From an uncultured Nitrospira sp. (GTDB lineage Bacteria; Nitrospirota; Nitrospiria; Nitrospirales; Nitrospiraceae), in the NCBI GenBank assembly GCA_902500785.1, contig CABVRW010000013.1, forward strand, positions 1 to 64,000: a stretch of 64,000 bases of DNA. The letters are read 5' to 3'. The notes beneath the pieces are model-generated. The model was not told the origin of the DNA. It was given only the letters and a program-made list of their open reading frames with translations, and made no database searches. Shown here piece after piece: positions 25,753 through 33,430 of the stretch (position 1 is the first letter of the stretch; each line of letters begins with the position of its first letter). The position numbers were made by a program, and so were the translations under genes.

Positions 25753-27047
25753 GTGATCGTCACCCGATAGTTGAAAAATGACGGCGGCACAGCCAATCGA
25801 TCGATGATCGGACTCTCGATACCGTCGACGCGCAGACGGACGAGCACGTCCCCTGTCGGCGCATCGGCGACCAGAAAACTCAGGCTCGCCGTGGCGACCG
25901 TGATCGGTTCGGCTCGTACCTCCCTGGTACCGAGCAATAACGACACCGACTGTCCCGGCTGGATTTGCGGCTGCACGGTCAGGGGGATCGTCGCCGTGCC
26001 GGCGCCGTCCCGCACCACGGTGATCGGCAAGGCCGTGGTAATATCTGGCCCGATCACCAACGCCAGCTGATTGCTGGTGCGGGGCTCGGTTTCGCTCGGG
26101 CGGATGACACGCACGGCCAGTTGGTACAGTCCCACAGGGACGTCAGGCACCGTGAAGGACATGGTGGTGGCGGTCCCTCCGATCCCTGCCGGCACCCTGT
26201 GTTCGATGCCGAACCGGCTGTTCGAGAGCAGCACGGTCGCATTCACGCCGTCGAGATGATGACCGATGATGTCGACGGTTGCGCCGACGGCGGCGGAGGG
26301 TTGCTTATTCGTGGGGAGCACAGTCTGAATGATGGGAAACGGTGGCAGCAGATTGGCCTGCGCGACCACACCGCGATCGCGCTTCGTCACGGGATCCACC
26401 GGGCCACGGCTCAACACCGGCAAACTGGCCTGCGTCGGCAAGGTCGACTCGATCAACACGACGGTCGCGAGGTAGGCGGCGGTAGGACGGTAGTGGGCCT
26501 GCACAGCAGTCCAGAGTTTCGACATCTCTTCGGTATTCAAGTACTCCGGTGATACCTTGATCTGCTCCAACTGATCGGCGAGTCCACAGGACGCCAGCGC
26601 GCGCAGTGCCGGCGGCAACGTCGTGCCTGACACCGGCGAGGGATTCAGTGCCGTGGCGATGGCGCTGCGGTTGAGCACCGGCGTCTCGTGAAACAGTTGC
26701 ATCGCATAGCCCAGCAGGATTTCGGCATGCAAGTCTTCGGCGCCATAGGCGCTCAACAAATAATGCAGGTCCAGCGCCAACGGCGGATTGCTCAAACGGG
26801 TTCTGCCGGAACTGTCCCGCGAGGGTAACGATTCGTTGCGCCATCCAAGGTTGGGTGTCACTTGATGGAGAAACAAATTGAGCTGGGTATTTTCAGTCCC
26901 ATTCGCCGAGACCACGCGATCCGGCGGCAGGGCGCTCACCGTCACCGTGCTGCCGAGCACACCGCTGACATTGTGATTGATCAGGCCGTCGTTCAATAGA
27001 TCGCGAAGCACGGCTGTGACACCGGCGATGGCCAGCGCGCTACTCAC
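25749..27047 (-). CDS. DUF4255 tail-terminator protein (Afp16-like) with Ig-like repeats
   Basis: A 432-aa protein. Residues 1 to about 190 are a DUF4255/Pvc16 N-terminal domain (VTAVLRDLLNDGL, NLFLHQVTPNLGWRN, PLALDLHYLLSAYG, HAEILLGYAMQLFH), the cap that terminates the tube and sheath. Residues from about 235 form two beta-sandwich units resembling IPT/TIG or Ig-like repeats (VDIIGHHLDGVNATVLLSN, VSLLLGTREVRAEPI). It overlaps the ATPase gene by 4 nt. Extended DUF4255 proteins with C-terminal beta-sandwiches are known from eCIS loci; the role of the extra domains is unknown. Confidence 0.87.
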   Translation of the reverse strand: MSSALAIAGVTAVLRDLLNDGLINHNVSGVLGSTVTVSALPPDRVVSANGTENTQLNLFLHQVTPNLGWRNESLPSRDSSGRTRLSNPPLALDLHYLLSAYGAEDLHAEILLGYAMQLFHETPVLNRSAIATALNPSPVSGTTLPPALRALASCGLADQLEQIKVSPEYLNTEEMSKLWTAVQAHYRPTAAYLATVVLIESTLPTQASLPVLSRGPVDPVTKRDRGVVAQANLLPPFPIIQTVLPTNKQPSAAVGATVDIIGHHLDGVNATVLLSNSRFGIEHRVPAGIGGTATTMSFTVPDVPVGLYQLAVRVIRPSETEPRTSNQLALVIGPDITTALPITVVRDGAGTATIPLTVQPQIQPGQSVSLLLGTREVRAEPITVATASLSFLVADAPTGDVLVRLRVDGIESPIIDRLAVPPSFFNYRVTIT

Positions 27048-27795
27048 GTTTCCCTCCCTGACGGCGCGTCAAATAGTCGTGTAACGACATCGACGGTGGA
27101 CGCGCGGCCGCCTTGCGCTTGGGTGGCGACGGCGCGGTAAGGGCGGTGACTTCGATCCGGCCGATGGTCACTTGCACCGGAGGCTCGGAGACTTCCTGCG
27201 CGAGATTGCCGGACTGTCTGCCGGCGAGCTCCGTCGACAGCATCGACGTCGGCGCACTGAGTGGCTCCTGGTGGGGCTCAACCACCCTTGTCACCAGCCG
27301 CGGCGGCAATTCCACGCCCGTCTCCCGAAGCGGACTCTCGAACGCCACTTTGCTGCCCAGTCGTGCCTCAACGGCGGGCGGGGTATTGCTCCTGCTCGAA
27401 TTCGATGGCATCGAATAGGTCGGTTCTCGACCGGGCCGGTCATTCGATGCTCGATGCAGCACGGGCACAGGGCCTTCGAGACCACGTGGCGCGTCGGATT
27501 CTTTAGACATGGGCGTCTCCGCCGATGGCAGGACTCCAGGCATACGCACCCGCATGGGAAGCAAGGGCGCGGTAACAACGGGCTGTGCGGGGTCCGTCGG
27601 CCGGGGCCGCGTGGACGGCTCTTCCGCCGTCAACCTCGTGGTCCGTTTCTTCAGCATCGGCGGCTCGGACGCGAGGGCTTCCGGCATCGACGTGTCTTGG
27701 CTCACCACGGATGCAAAGACGGTCGGCACCCTCGGCTGAACCATGGGGAGCCTGCCCTGTTGCCGTTGCACCAGTCTGGTAAAGAAATCGCTCAT
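27040..27795 (-). CDS. Proline-rich, probably disordered eCIS operon protein
   Basis: A 251-aa protein; start at 27795 because it overlaps the preceding stop by 4 nt. It opens with MSDFFTRLVQRQQGRLPMVQP, a helical segment resembling small tail-associated proteins. It continues as a long low-complexity stretch rich in Pro, Ser, Arg and Thr (about 25-205), then a short beta-like segment VQVTIGRIEVTAL followed by a basic helix ending in LHDYLTRRQGGKRE. I do not recognise the family. Located between the gp26-like and terminator genes, a position compatible with a tail-completion or assembly factor. Confidence 0.6.
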   Translation of the reverse strand: MSDFFTRLVQRQQGRLPMVQPRVPTVFASVVSQDTSMPEALASEPPMLKKRTTRLTAEEPSTRPRPTDPAQPVVTAPLLPMRVRMPGVLPSAETPMSKESDAPRGLEGPVPVLHRASNDRPGREPTYSMPSNSSRSNTPPAVEARLGSKVAFESPLRETGVELPPRLVTRVVEPHQEPLSAPTSMLSTELAGRQSGNLAQEVSEPPVQVTIGRIEVTALTAPSPPKRKAAARPPSMSLHDYLTRRQGGKRE

Positions 27796-28535
27796 GACAG
27801 TGCCATCTGAACGTACAGGCCACGGCGCCTCTCGCTCATCCGTAAAATCTCCTGCTCGGTCCATCCATAGGTCCTGGCCAATAGGTCGATTTCTTGGAGG
27901 AGCCGGCGGCTGCGCGCGCGAATTTCGCTCCACAAATACGTCGCGATGTCGAACAGCGTCTGCCAAGCATGGCTGCAGGCCTGACAGGTGAGTCCGATCA
28001 AAATCTCCGCCAACGGATCAAGCGCCACAAGTTCAACGTCGAGTCGCGATCGTAATGACTCCGGCCATCGGCCGAGCACCGGCGCTGGTTCTGCACCGCA
28101 CCTCACACAGCGTTCGAACAACGTATCTCTGGCGGCAGCGAGATCCCCTGCCTCCGCCACGGCCGACAGATCGCGACTATTCGGCACCCGTACCTCCCAT
28201 CCGCGGCCCTCATATTCTACCGATCCCGTGACACGTGCCTGCGATGGGTCCTGCGCCAGCAGTGCGTCACAGGACAACTCAAATTCGAGGCCGTGCCGAC
28301 AAGCGGGACATTCCACATACCCTTCGATACGATCGCCGAAGGTCTGTCGGCGAATCTCCAGCAGTCGGCGATCGCGCCGTCCGATCGACCATTCACTCAG
28401 GTCCTCGCCCGGGAGATCGACACAGGCATACCGCAACACCAGCAAGGCCTGGTCGATAGGGTGCCATCCGGCGCCCTGTTCCCAGATTTCGACTAAGGTC
28501 TCCGCAGACAAACCCAAAGGCCGTCCCTGCATCAT
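27792..28535 (-). CDS. T4 gp26-like baseplate/tail assembly protein with zinc-ribbon cysteines
   Basis: A 247-aa protein. The N-terminal half (LLVLRYACVD, WSIGRRDRRLLEIRRQTFGD) and the C-terminal EIDLLARTYGWTEQEILRMS, followed by RRRGLY, match the T4 gp26-like/phage baseplate family found next to the tube gene in many eCIS loci. Three CxxC pairs (CPAC, CVRC, CQAC) suggest one or two zinc ribbons. It starts immediately after the tube stop and overlaps the proline-rich gene by 4 nt. A role in baseplate assembly or as a chaperone is inferred from gene order. Confidence 0.7.
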   Translation of the reverse strand: MMQGRPLGLSAETLVEIWEQGAGWHPIDQALLVLRYACVDLPGEDLSEWSIGRRDRRLLEIRRQTFGDRIEGYVECPACRHGLEFELSCDALLAQDPSQARVTGSVEYEGRGWEVRVPNSRDLSAVAEAGDLAAARDTLFERCVRCGAEPAPVLGRWPESLRSRLDVELVALDPLAEILIGLTCQACSHAWQTLFDIATYLWSEIRARSRRLLQEIDLLARTYGWTEQEILRMSERRRGLYVQMALS

Positions 28536-28537
28536 CG

Positions 28538-29059
28538 TTACGGCTCCGTGAAGCTCGGCTCAGCGGGTTCGACGACTTCGTAGTCGCGCTCCCATCCTTC
28601 GTTCTCAAGCTTGATCGTCTGGATCGCGATGGCGTTCGCGTTCGCATCAAGATCGGATAACGACTGATACTCCGACACCCAACAACGAAAGACCTTATAA
28701 GCGATTGCTACTTGTCCGGCCTCATTAAACATTTCAATGATGATGTCCTTACGGAAATCCTTCAGCGAGACTTCCGAACCGAGCCCGGAGTCGAAATTCC
28801 ATACCTTGTTGACCCACCGCTCGAATTCCTGATCGTGGGTGACCCCTCGCTCAAGGGTGATCGCCTCATACTTGGTACGGCCCGGCGATTTTCGACTGGT
28901 GCTGGGATCGCCGCCTTCGCGGTGCTCCACGATCTCGGTCGAGCGTTTCAATGCGCCCACTTTGCTGATGCCCGCAACATAACGGCCGTCCCATTTGACG
29001 CGGAACTTGAAATTCTTGTACGGATCGAATCGATTCGTGTTCACGGTGAACTGCGCCAT
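28538..29059 (-). CDS. Inner tube protein (gp19/Hcp-like)
   Basis: A 173-aa protein beginning MAQFTVNTNRFDPYKNFKFRV; longer in-frame starts overlap the sheath gene and add unrelated sequence, and GGAGGAG lies 6 nt before the ATG at 29059. It shows the T4 gp19/Afp1-like tube signature: FKFRVKWDGRYVAGISKVG, TRKSPGRTKYEAITLERG-like segment (SRKSPGRTKYEAITLERG) and VTHDQEFERWVNKVW. The protein polymerises as hexameric rings to form the inner tube. Only one tube gene is present, unlike Afp/PVC which have two. Confidence 0.92.
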   Translation of the reverse strand: MAQFTVNTNRFDPYKNFKFRVKWDGRYVAGISKVGALKRSTEIVEHREGGDPSTSRKSPGRTKYEAITLERGVTHDQEFERWVNKVWNFDSGLGSEVSLKDFRKDIIIEMFNEAGQVAIAYKVFRCWVSEYQSLSDLDANANAIAIQTIKLENEGWERDYEVVEPAEPSFTEP

Positions 29060-29073
29060 GATGTCTCCTCCAA

Positions 29074-30678
29074 TTAGGTCGCGATCTGGCCCGCCATCTG
29101 CTGCAGCTTGATGATCACGAATTCGGCGGGTTTGAGCGGAGCGAACCCGACGACGATATTCACGATACCGAGGTTGATGTCGGTTTGGGTCGTCGTTTCT
29201 TTGTCGCATTTGACGAAGTAGGCGTCTCGCGGAGCGGTGCCTTGGAAGGCTCCCTGTCGAAACAGGTTGTGCATGAAGGCGCCGAGATTCAAACGAATCT
29301 GCGCCCACAGCGCCTCGTCGTTCGGCTCGAACACCACCCACTGGGTGCCCCGGTAGAGACTCTCTTCAAGAAAGAGCGCGAGACGGCGAACGGGCACGTA
29401 TTTATATTCATCGGCCGCGGCATCGGCGCCCCGCATGGTCCGCGAGCCCCACACCACCCGACCATGCACGGGAAACGTGCGCAGGCAATTGATCCCCAGC
29501 GGATTCAGCAGGCCGTTCTCCGCATCCGTCATATCAAGCTGCAAGGCAGCCACACCGCCAAGCGACGCGTCGAGCCCCGCCGGCGCCTTCCAGACGCCGC
29601 GCTGAGTGTCCGTTCTCGCCATCACGCCGGCAATCATCCCGGAGGGCACGAATGTGTCGATCAGCCCGCCGAGGAGGGAATCCGCCTGCTTGATACGCGG
29701 GAAATAGATCGCCGCGTTGCGTGCCATATCTCCGTTGAGGTTCATACCGGGCGCCCCCGATTGGGCGGCGCCCACGTTGGTCCACCCGGCCTTTGGATCA
29801 ACGATCAGCATGGCCCGTCGCTTGACACAGTAGCTGAGTGCCTCTTGATACACGTCATCCGGCACATCGCCGCCGCGCGCGTCCGGAAGGATGCAGAGCA
29901 GGTTGAAGAGATCGACTTTTTCCAGTTGATACAGTCCGGTTTTGCTCGATTGGCTGCCCTTATAGGCGGCCGCATCAAGCACCGCACTATCTACAGCCAC
30001 ATCCGCGGGCGCCGCGTTCTTGGCGGCGGTGGATTTGGCATTGTTGGTCCAAACGTCGGCATCCGCCAAGCTTCCGGTATGGGCCGAGGGCGCGCTGTTC
30101 GACGGCAACGTCGTCGTGACGCGGACGAGGTTCGACTCGGCCAACAGCACGCGGTCCGCGCGTCTCGCACTTTCCTTGGTGCTCAGGTTCAAGAACGTTT
30201 CCGTGAGACCCGTCCCTCCATCGCGCACCGTCAAGTCAAAGAGGTCGGCTGGTTGCACGCCAAGCCGCGTCGCGACTGCGATCAGATTCGGATCGGTCAC
30301 GGCCTTCTTCTCCACTCGCGCGCGAACCTGCATGCCCCAGGCGCCTTCCGACGCTGCCTGCAAGGTCAGGTTGGGGACTTCATACGTCGCCTTGCTCGCG
30401 CTGCCGGTTACCGCTTTGTAGAGGCGTACAATCACGGCTTGACCGCCGCCGTTGAGAAAAAAGTCGCGCACGGCATAACTCAGCATCATGTCGCGATGGA
30501 GCCCTCCGAAGATGCGCTCATAGTCGGCAAAACTCGTCATCGTCACGGGTAGATCGGCCGGACCGCGCACCGCCTTGCCGATCAACGCGGTGATCGACGT
30601 GGCGACGCCTGTGATGGTGCGCACGCCGCTCGGCAATTCCTCGATGTACACACCCGGATAGGTTGGTTGCACTGGCAT
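29074..30678 (-). CDS. Contractile tail sheath protein
   Basis: A 534-aa sheath protein. An ATG at 30684 is in frame, but the Shine-Dalgarno GGAGG directly touches it; the second ATG (30678) has proper spacing and gives the family start MPVQPTYPGVYIEELPSG. Conserved blocks: VATSITALIGKAVRGP, FADYERIFGG, YAVRDFFLNGGGQAVIVRL, CVKRRAMLIVDP, VWKAPAG, LRTFPVHGRVVWGSRTM and the C-terminal FQGTAPRDAYFVKCD. The contracting sheath drives the tube out on triggering. Only one sheath gene is present whereas Afp/PVC have three. The tube gene follows after 14 nt. Confidence 0.95.
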   Translation of the reverse strand: MPVQPTYPGVYIEELPSGVRTITGVATSITALIGKAVRGPADLPVTMTSFADYERIFGGLHRDMMLSYAVRDFFLNGGGQAVIVRLYKAVTGSASKATYEVPNLTLQAASEGAWGMQVRARVEKKAVTDPNLIAVATRLGVQPADLFDLTVRDGGTGLTETFLNLSTKESARRADRVLLAESNLVRVTTTLPSNSAPSAHTGSLADADVWTNNAKSTAAKNAAPADVAVDSAVLDAAAYKGSQSSKTGLYQLEKVDLFNLLCILPDARGGDVPDDVYQEALSYCVKRRAMLIVDPKAGWTNVGAAQSGAPGMNLNGDMARNAAIYFPRIKQADSLLGGLIDTFVPSGMIAGVMARTDTQRGVWKAPAGLDASLGGVAALQLDMTDAENGLLNPLGINCLRTFPVHGRVVWGSRTMRGADAAADEYKYVPVRRLALFLEESLYRGTQWVVFEPNDEALWAQIRLNLGAFMHNLFRQGAFQGTAPRDAYFVKCDKETTTQTDINLGIVNIVVGFAPLKPAEFVIIKLQQMAGQIAT

Positions 30679-30703
30679 GCTCATCCTCCTCGGCTTAGGA
30701 CGT

Positions 30704-30982
30704 TCACGTGTCGGTTCCGTCCTGTGTCAGAAATGTTCGGATCTCGTCCAGGTGCGCCTGGTTCAGGCTATAAATCGGCAGACTCGACGTCTCACGTTTC
30801 ACCACCCAGCCTCGCGCGACCAGCGCTTCCAATGCTCCGAGCGCGGCACGCTCGTCACGCTCATCAAGGCATGGCTCGGCAATCCACCAGTTCAGCACGC
30901 CGTCCTGGGTATCCTTCGCACCAGGGTGATGAACCAAGTAGTCGAGAATGCTGCGCCTGAACTCCGCATCGTGTGGTTCCAT
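30704..30982 (-). CDS. Small winged-helix-like protein, first gene of eCIS operon
   Basis: A 92-aa acidic protein starting MEPHDAEFRRSILDYLVHHP. The frame extends to an ATG at 31054, but that lies upstream of the sigma-54 promoter (31028-31043), so transcription would begin inside it; the start at 30982, about 35 nt after the predicted transcription start, is preferred. Three helices followed by VARGWVVKRETSSLPIYSL look like a winged helix-turn-helix. Such small proteins often open eCIS operons. It might be an operon autoregulator or a structural/assembly factor; I cannot decide. Confidence 0.65.
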   Translation of the reverse strand: MEPHDAEFRRSILDYLVHHPGAKDTQDGVLNWWIAEPCLDERDERAALGALEALVARGWVVKRETSSLPIYSLNQAHLDEIRTFLTQDGTDT

Positions 30983-31027
30983 CCGGCCTGATCCCCGGAG
31001 TCTCTCTCCGTCACGGCACTCGTACCG

Positions 31028-31043
31028 AGCAAGAGCAATGCCA
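31028..31043 (-). promoter_or_regulatory. Sigma-54 (RpoN) -24/-12 promoter of the eCIS operon
   Basis: On the minus strand the sequence reads TGGCAT TGCTC TTGCT, against the consensus TGGCAC N5 TTGCW. The GG (31042-31041) and GC (31030-31029) doublets are 12 nt apart, exactly as required. The predicted transcription start is near 31017, 35 nt before the first eCIS start codon. The neighbouring gene encodes a sigma-54 activator, which strongly supports the call. Confidence 0.8.
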
Positions 31044-31102
31044 TTAGGGAACATTCCGTTTCCTATGATTTAAAGGGAATCGAACAGGGCGAATCGAACG
31101 AC

Positions 31103-31118
31103 GCGGCATTCCTGCCGC
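31103..31118. promoter_or_regulatory. 16-bp inverted repeat, candidate enhancer site for the sigma-54 activator
   Basis: GCGGCA-TTCC-TGCCGC, perfect 6-bp arms with a 4-nt spacer. It is centred about 95 bp upstream of the predicted eCIS transcription start, a normal distance for an upstream activating sequence. A GCGGCA half-site occurs again at about 31175-31180. It might alternatively act as a hairpin after the activator gene, but no T-run follows. Confidence 0.5.
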
Positions 31119-31203
31119 ACCGACTTGGCGACACCTGTGTTGAAACGACCTGGAAAATCAGCGCGATGGCGAGTGCGGCAAAAACCCCGCGGTGGTGAGG
31201 AAC

Positions 31204-32667
31204 TTAGGCGAGTCCATCAAACGGTGTGCGGAACGGCGGAGGACAGTCCTGGGCGAGACCGTCCGGAGCGCTCTGGAAGACCTCTCGATCGATTTCATAT
31301 TTTCGAAGCAGTCGTTGGAAACTGCGCCGCTCCTTCCCTGCCGCCTTGGCCGCATGCGTGACGTTCCCCCGGAAGGTGACCAACGTCTTCACGAGATAGG
31401 CCCGCTCGACATCCATGGTCGCAGAGGTTTTGGCCTCGCGCAGCGAGCCGTCCAGACGCAGGTTCTGAAGCGTCTCTCCGGAACACTCGATATCCTGTGC
31501 CTGGATGGTCGTGGCCCCGCACATGACGACCGCCCGTTGAAGCGTACTCTCCAACTCCCGCACATTACCCGGCCAGGCATGCGTGAGCAATTTCTGAACC
31601 GCCTCCTCCGAGAGCAGTCGAGGACCGTGCCCATCCGGTCGCCGAAAACGCTGGAGAAATCGTCCGGCCAGCAAGGGAATGTCTTCAACACGGTCTCGCA
31701 AGGGAGGCACCACCAGGGACAGCACGTTGAGCCGATGAAACAGATCCTCGCGGAACTGCCGGCCCGCCACGGCCTGTCGCAGATCGTGATTGCAGGCCGC
31801 AATGATCCGCACATTCGCCACCTTCGTGCGCGAACAGCCCAAGGGCCGATATTCCCGATATTGGACGAAGCGCAGCAGTTTGGCTTGCGCATAGGGATTC
31901 AACGCATCCACTTCATCGAGGAACAAGGTTCCTCCCTCGGCTTCAAGAACCAGCCCGCCCTGCTCGCTCGCCGCACTCGTATAGGCCCCTTTTGAATGCC
32001 CGAACAATTCGTTCTCAAACAACTGGTCCGGGAGAGCCGCGCAGTTGATTGGGATAAAGGCATGGTCTTTCCGTGCGCTGGAATAATGAATGGCCCGGGC
32101 AAACACCTCCTTGCCGGTTCCCGTTTCACCCTGCAGCAGCACGGTGGCGTCGACATCGGCGAAGAGGGGAATCTTCGCAACCTGCGCCTGAAAAATCGAG
32201 CTCTCGCCCACCAGCGAATCGATCCGCACGCGTTGAGGACGACCAGCATCCCGCGCTGTCCGACGATCCCCGCTTGCGAGTAGGCGCCTGATCCGTAGCG
32301 CCAATTCGCGGGCATCCAACGGGCACAACAGAAAGTCGCTCAGCTCTCCCGGAACCCCGTTCACCAGCTCCTCCACACAGCCCTGCTGCGCGGCGAGTAA
32401 TCCCACAATCGGCACGTCCGGCCACCGGCGGCTCACGGCGGCAAGTCTTTGGTCGAATGATCGATCGGTCGCGTCCTGATGGAGCAGCAACAACTGAGGA
32501 GGACGGGTGATCAGCTGAGAGGGATCCGACAGACGGTGGAGTTCGACCTTCCCACCGAGGAACACAGACTCGACTTTGTGTACGATGTCAGACTCATCGA
32601 ACCACGACCGATACTCATCGTCCGGGGTTACCAAGAGGATGTTGATGAACGTTTTCATCCGGCTCAC
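31204..32667 (-). CDS. Sigma-54-dependent enhancer-binding protein, probable eCIS activator
   Basis: A 487-aa NtrC-type activator. The N-terminal 130 residues are receiver-like (ILLVTPDDEYRSWF) but lack the phospho-acceptor Asp: the expected strand reads LLLLHQDATD. The AAA+ domain has Walker A GETGTGKE (180-187), a variant sigma-54 contact loop GAYTSA (227-232, canonical GAFTGA), Walker B GTLFLDE (246-252) and the arginine region REDLFHRLNV. The C terminus (about 425-460, GNVTHAAKAAGKERRSFQRLLRKY) is a Fis-type helix-turn-helix. Lying directly upstream of a -24/-12 promoter, it is very likely the dedicated activator of the eCIS operon. The pseudo-receiver suggests control by a partner protein or by its own abundance rather than by phosphorylation. 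Confidence 0.9.
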   Translation of the reverse strand: MSRMKTFINILLVTPDDEYRSWFDESDIVHKVESVFLGGKVELHRLSDPSQLITRPPQLLLLHQDATDRSFDQRLAAVSRRWPDVPIVGLLAAQQGCVEELVNGVPGELSDFLLCPLDARELALRIRRLLASGDRRTARDAGRPQRVRIDSLVGESSIFQAQVAKIPLFADVDATVLLQGETGTGKEVFARAIHYSSARKDHAFIPINCAALPDQLFENELFGHSKGAYTSAASEQGGLVLEAEGGTLFLDEVDALNPYAQAKLLRFVQYREYRPLGCSRTKVANVRIIAACNHDLRQAVAGRQFREDLFHRLNVLSLVVPPLRDRVEDIPLLAGRFLQRFRRPDGHGPRLLSEEAVQKLLTHAWPGNVRELESTLQRAVVMCGATTIQAQDIECSGETLQNLRLDGSLREAKTSATMDVERAYLVKTLVTFRGNVTHAAKAAGKERRSFQRLLRKYEIDREVFQSAPDGLAQDCPPPFRTPFDGLA

Positions 32668-33348
32668 CCCTATGTTGTGAGAAGCGTCACTCCGTTGGGC
32701 TCAGGCATTCTCGGCAGGATTCAACTGCCTTTCAGCGATGATGTGCACCATTCGTACCATGAGGCTGCGATTTCCGCCGACACACCTGTGTCACTATATG
32801 ACATGACCGACCAAGGCCGATCAACACGAAGGTTTCGAATGGTCCGCCGCACCAAGGCAGAGAGTGCTCGCACACATGGCCAGTCCCGATCGCCACCTTT
32901 CTGTATGTGATTCGATACAGTCAGCAGCGCAATCAGATACAGATCCTCGGCACCAGTCCGTTTCGCAGGCTCTTATAACACAGTGCAGAGAACCCGACCA
33001 TGCGAGAGAGACCGGTCGAGCCTGCGTCCGTCTGAACTCGATCGAGCCGGGAATGGACAGTCATTCGCGAATACGTATGTACGGCAATACGCGAACAACG
33101 GCGGACTGTTTCTGGATCCTGCCGGAGCAACAATATTTCGAGTTCGGCCTTGAACGAGGCCGCGGGTCGCTCACGGAACAGCGTCACTCCTCACCCCATT
33201 ACGCAAAGAGACGCTTCCGTGAAGAGAGCCGCAAGAAAACGTTCAAGGAAGAGCAAGCGGATCTTGAGACAGCCGTCGGCTTCTTACAGGCTGCTCGCTC
33301 ACCTATGCTCGTTCGCCTCCCCTGTTCCCCCCTCGGCTCCTCTCTTCC
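32668..33348. other. 680-base intergenic region between divergently oriented genes, no gene supported
   Basis: This stretch separates the minus-strand activator gene and the plus-strand nfeD promoter. Open frames on both strands (for example 32864-33352 plus) have non-coding-like composition and no family resemblance. It must contain the activator promoter, but I find only weak -10-like candidates (CATAGT on the minus strand near 32795-32800), not enough to call. Confidence 0.5.
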
Positions 33349-33377
33349 TTGACTGAGCCGGACACGACTCGTATGCT
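33349..33377 (+). promoter_or_regulatory. Sigma-70 promoter of nfeD-slipin operon
   Basis: TTGACT (33349-33354), a 17-nt spacer and TATGCT (33372-33377) match the housekeeping consensus closely. Transcription would start near 33384, leaving a 47-nt leader before the ATG at 33431, and this supports that start over the GTG at 33386. Confidence 0.7.
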
Positions 33378-33430
33378 TTCCCTCTGTGGTCGATCTACCG
33401 GCGCTCATGTCTGGTGGGAGGGACTTCTGG

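Noticed and set aside
2400-30982. Interpretation of the locus as a prophage or T6SS
   Set aside because: No capsid, terminase, portal, lysis or integrase genes and no TssJLM membrane complex; DUF4157, DUF4255 and the AAA+ ATPase point to eCIS.
32864-33352. 162-codon plus-strand frame between activator and nfeD
   Set aside because: No Shine-Dalgarno sequence, no recognisable features, runs into the nfeD promoter.
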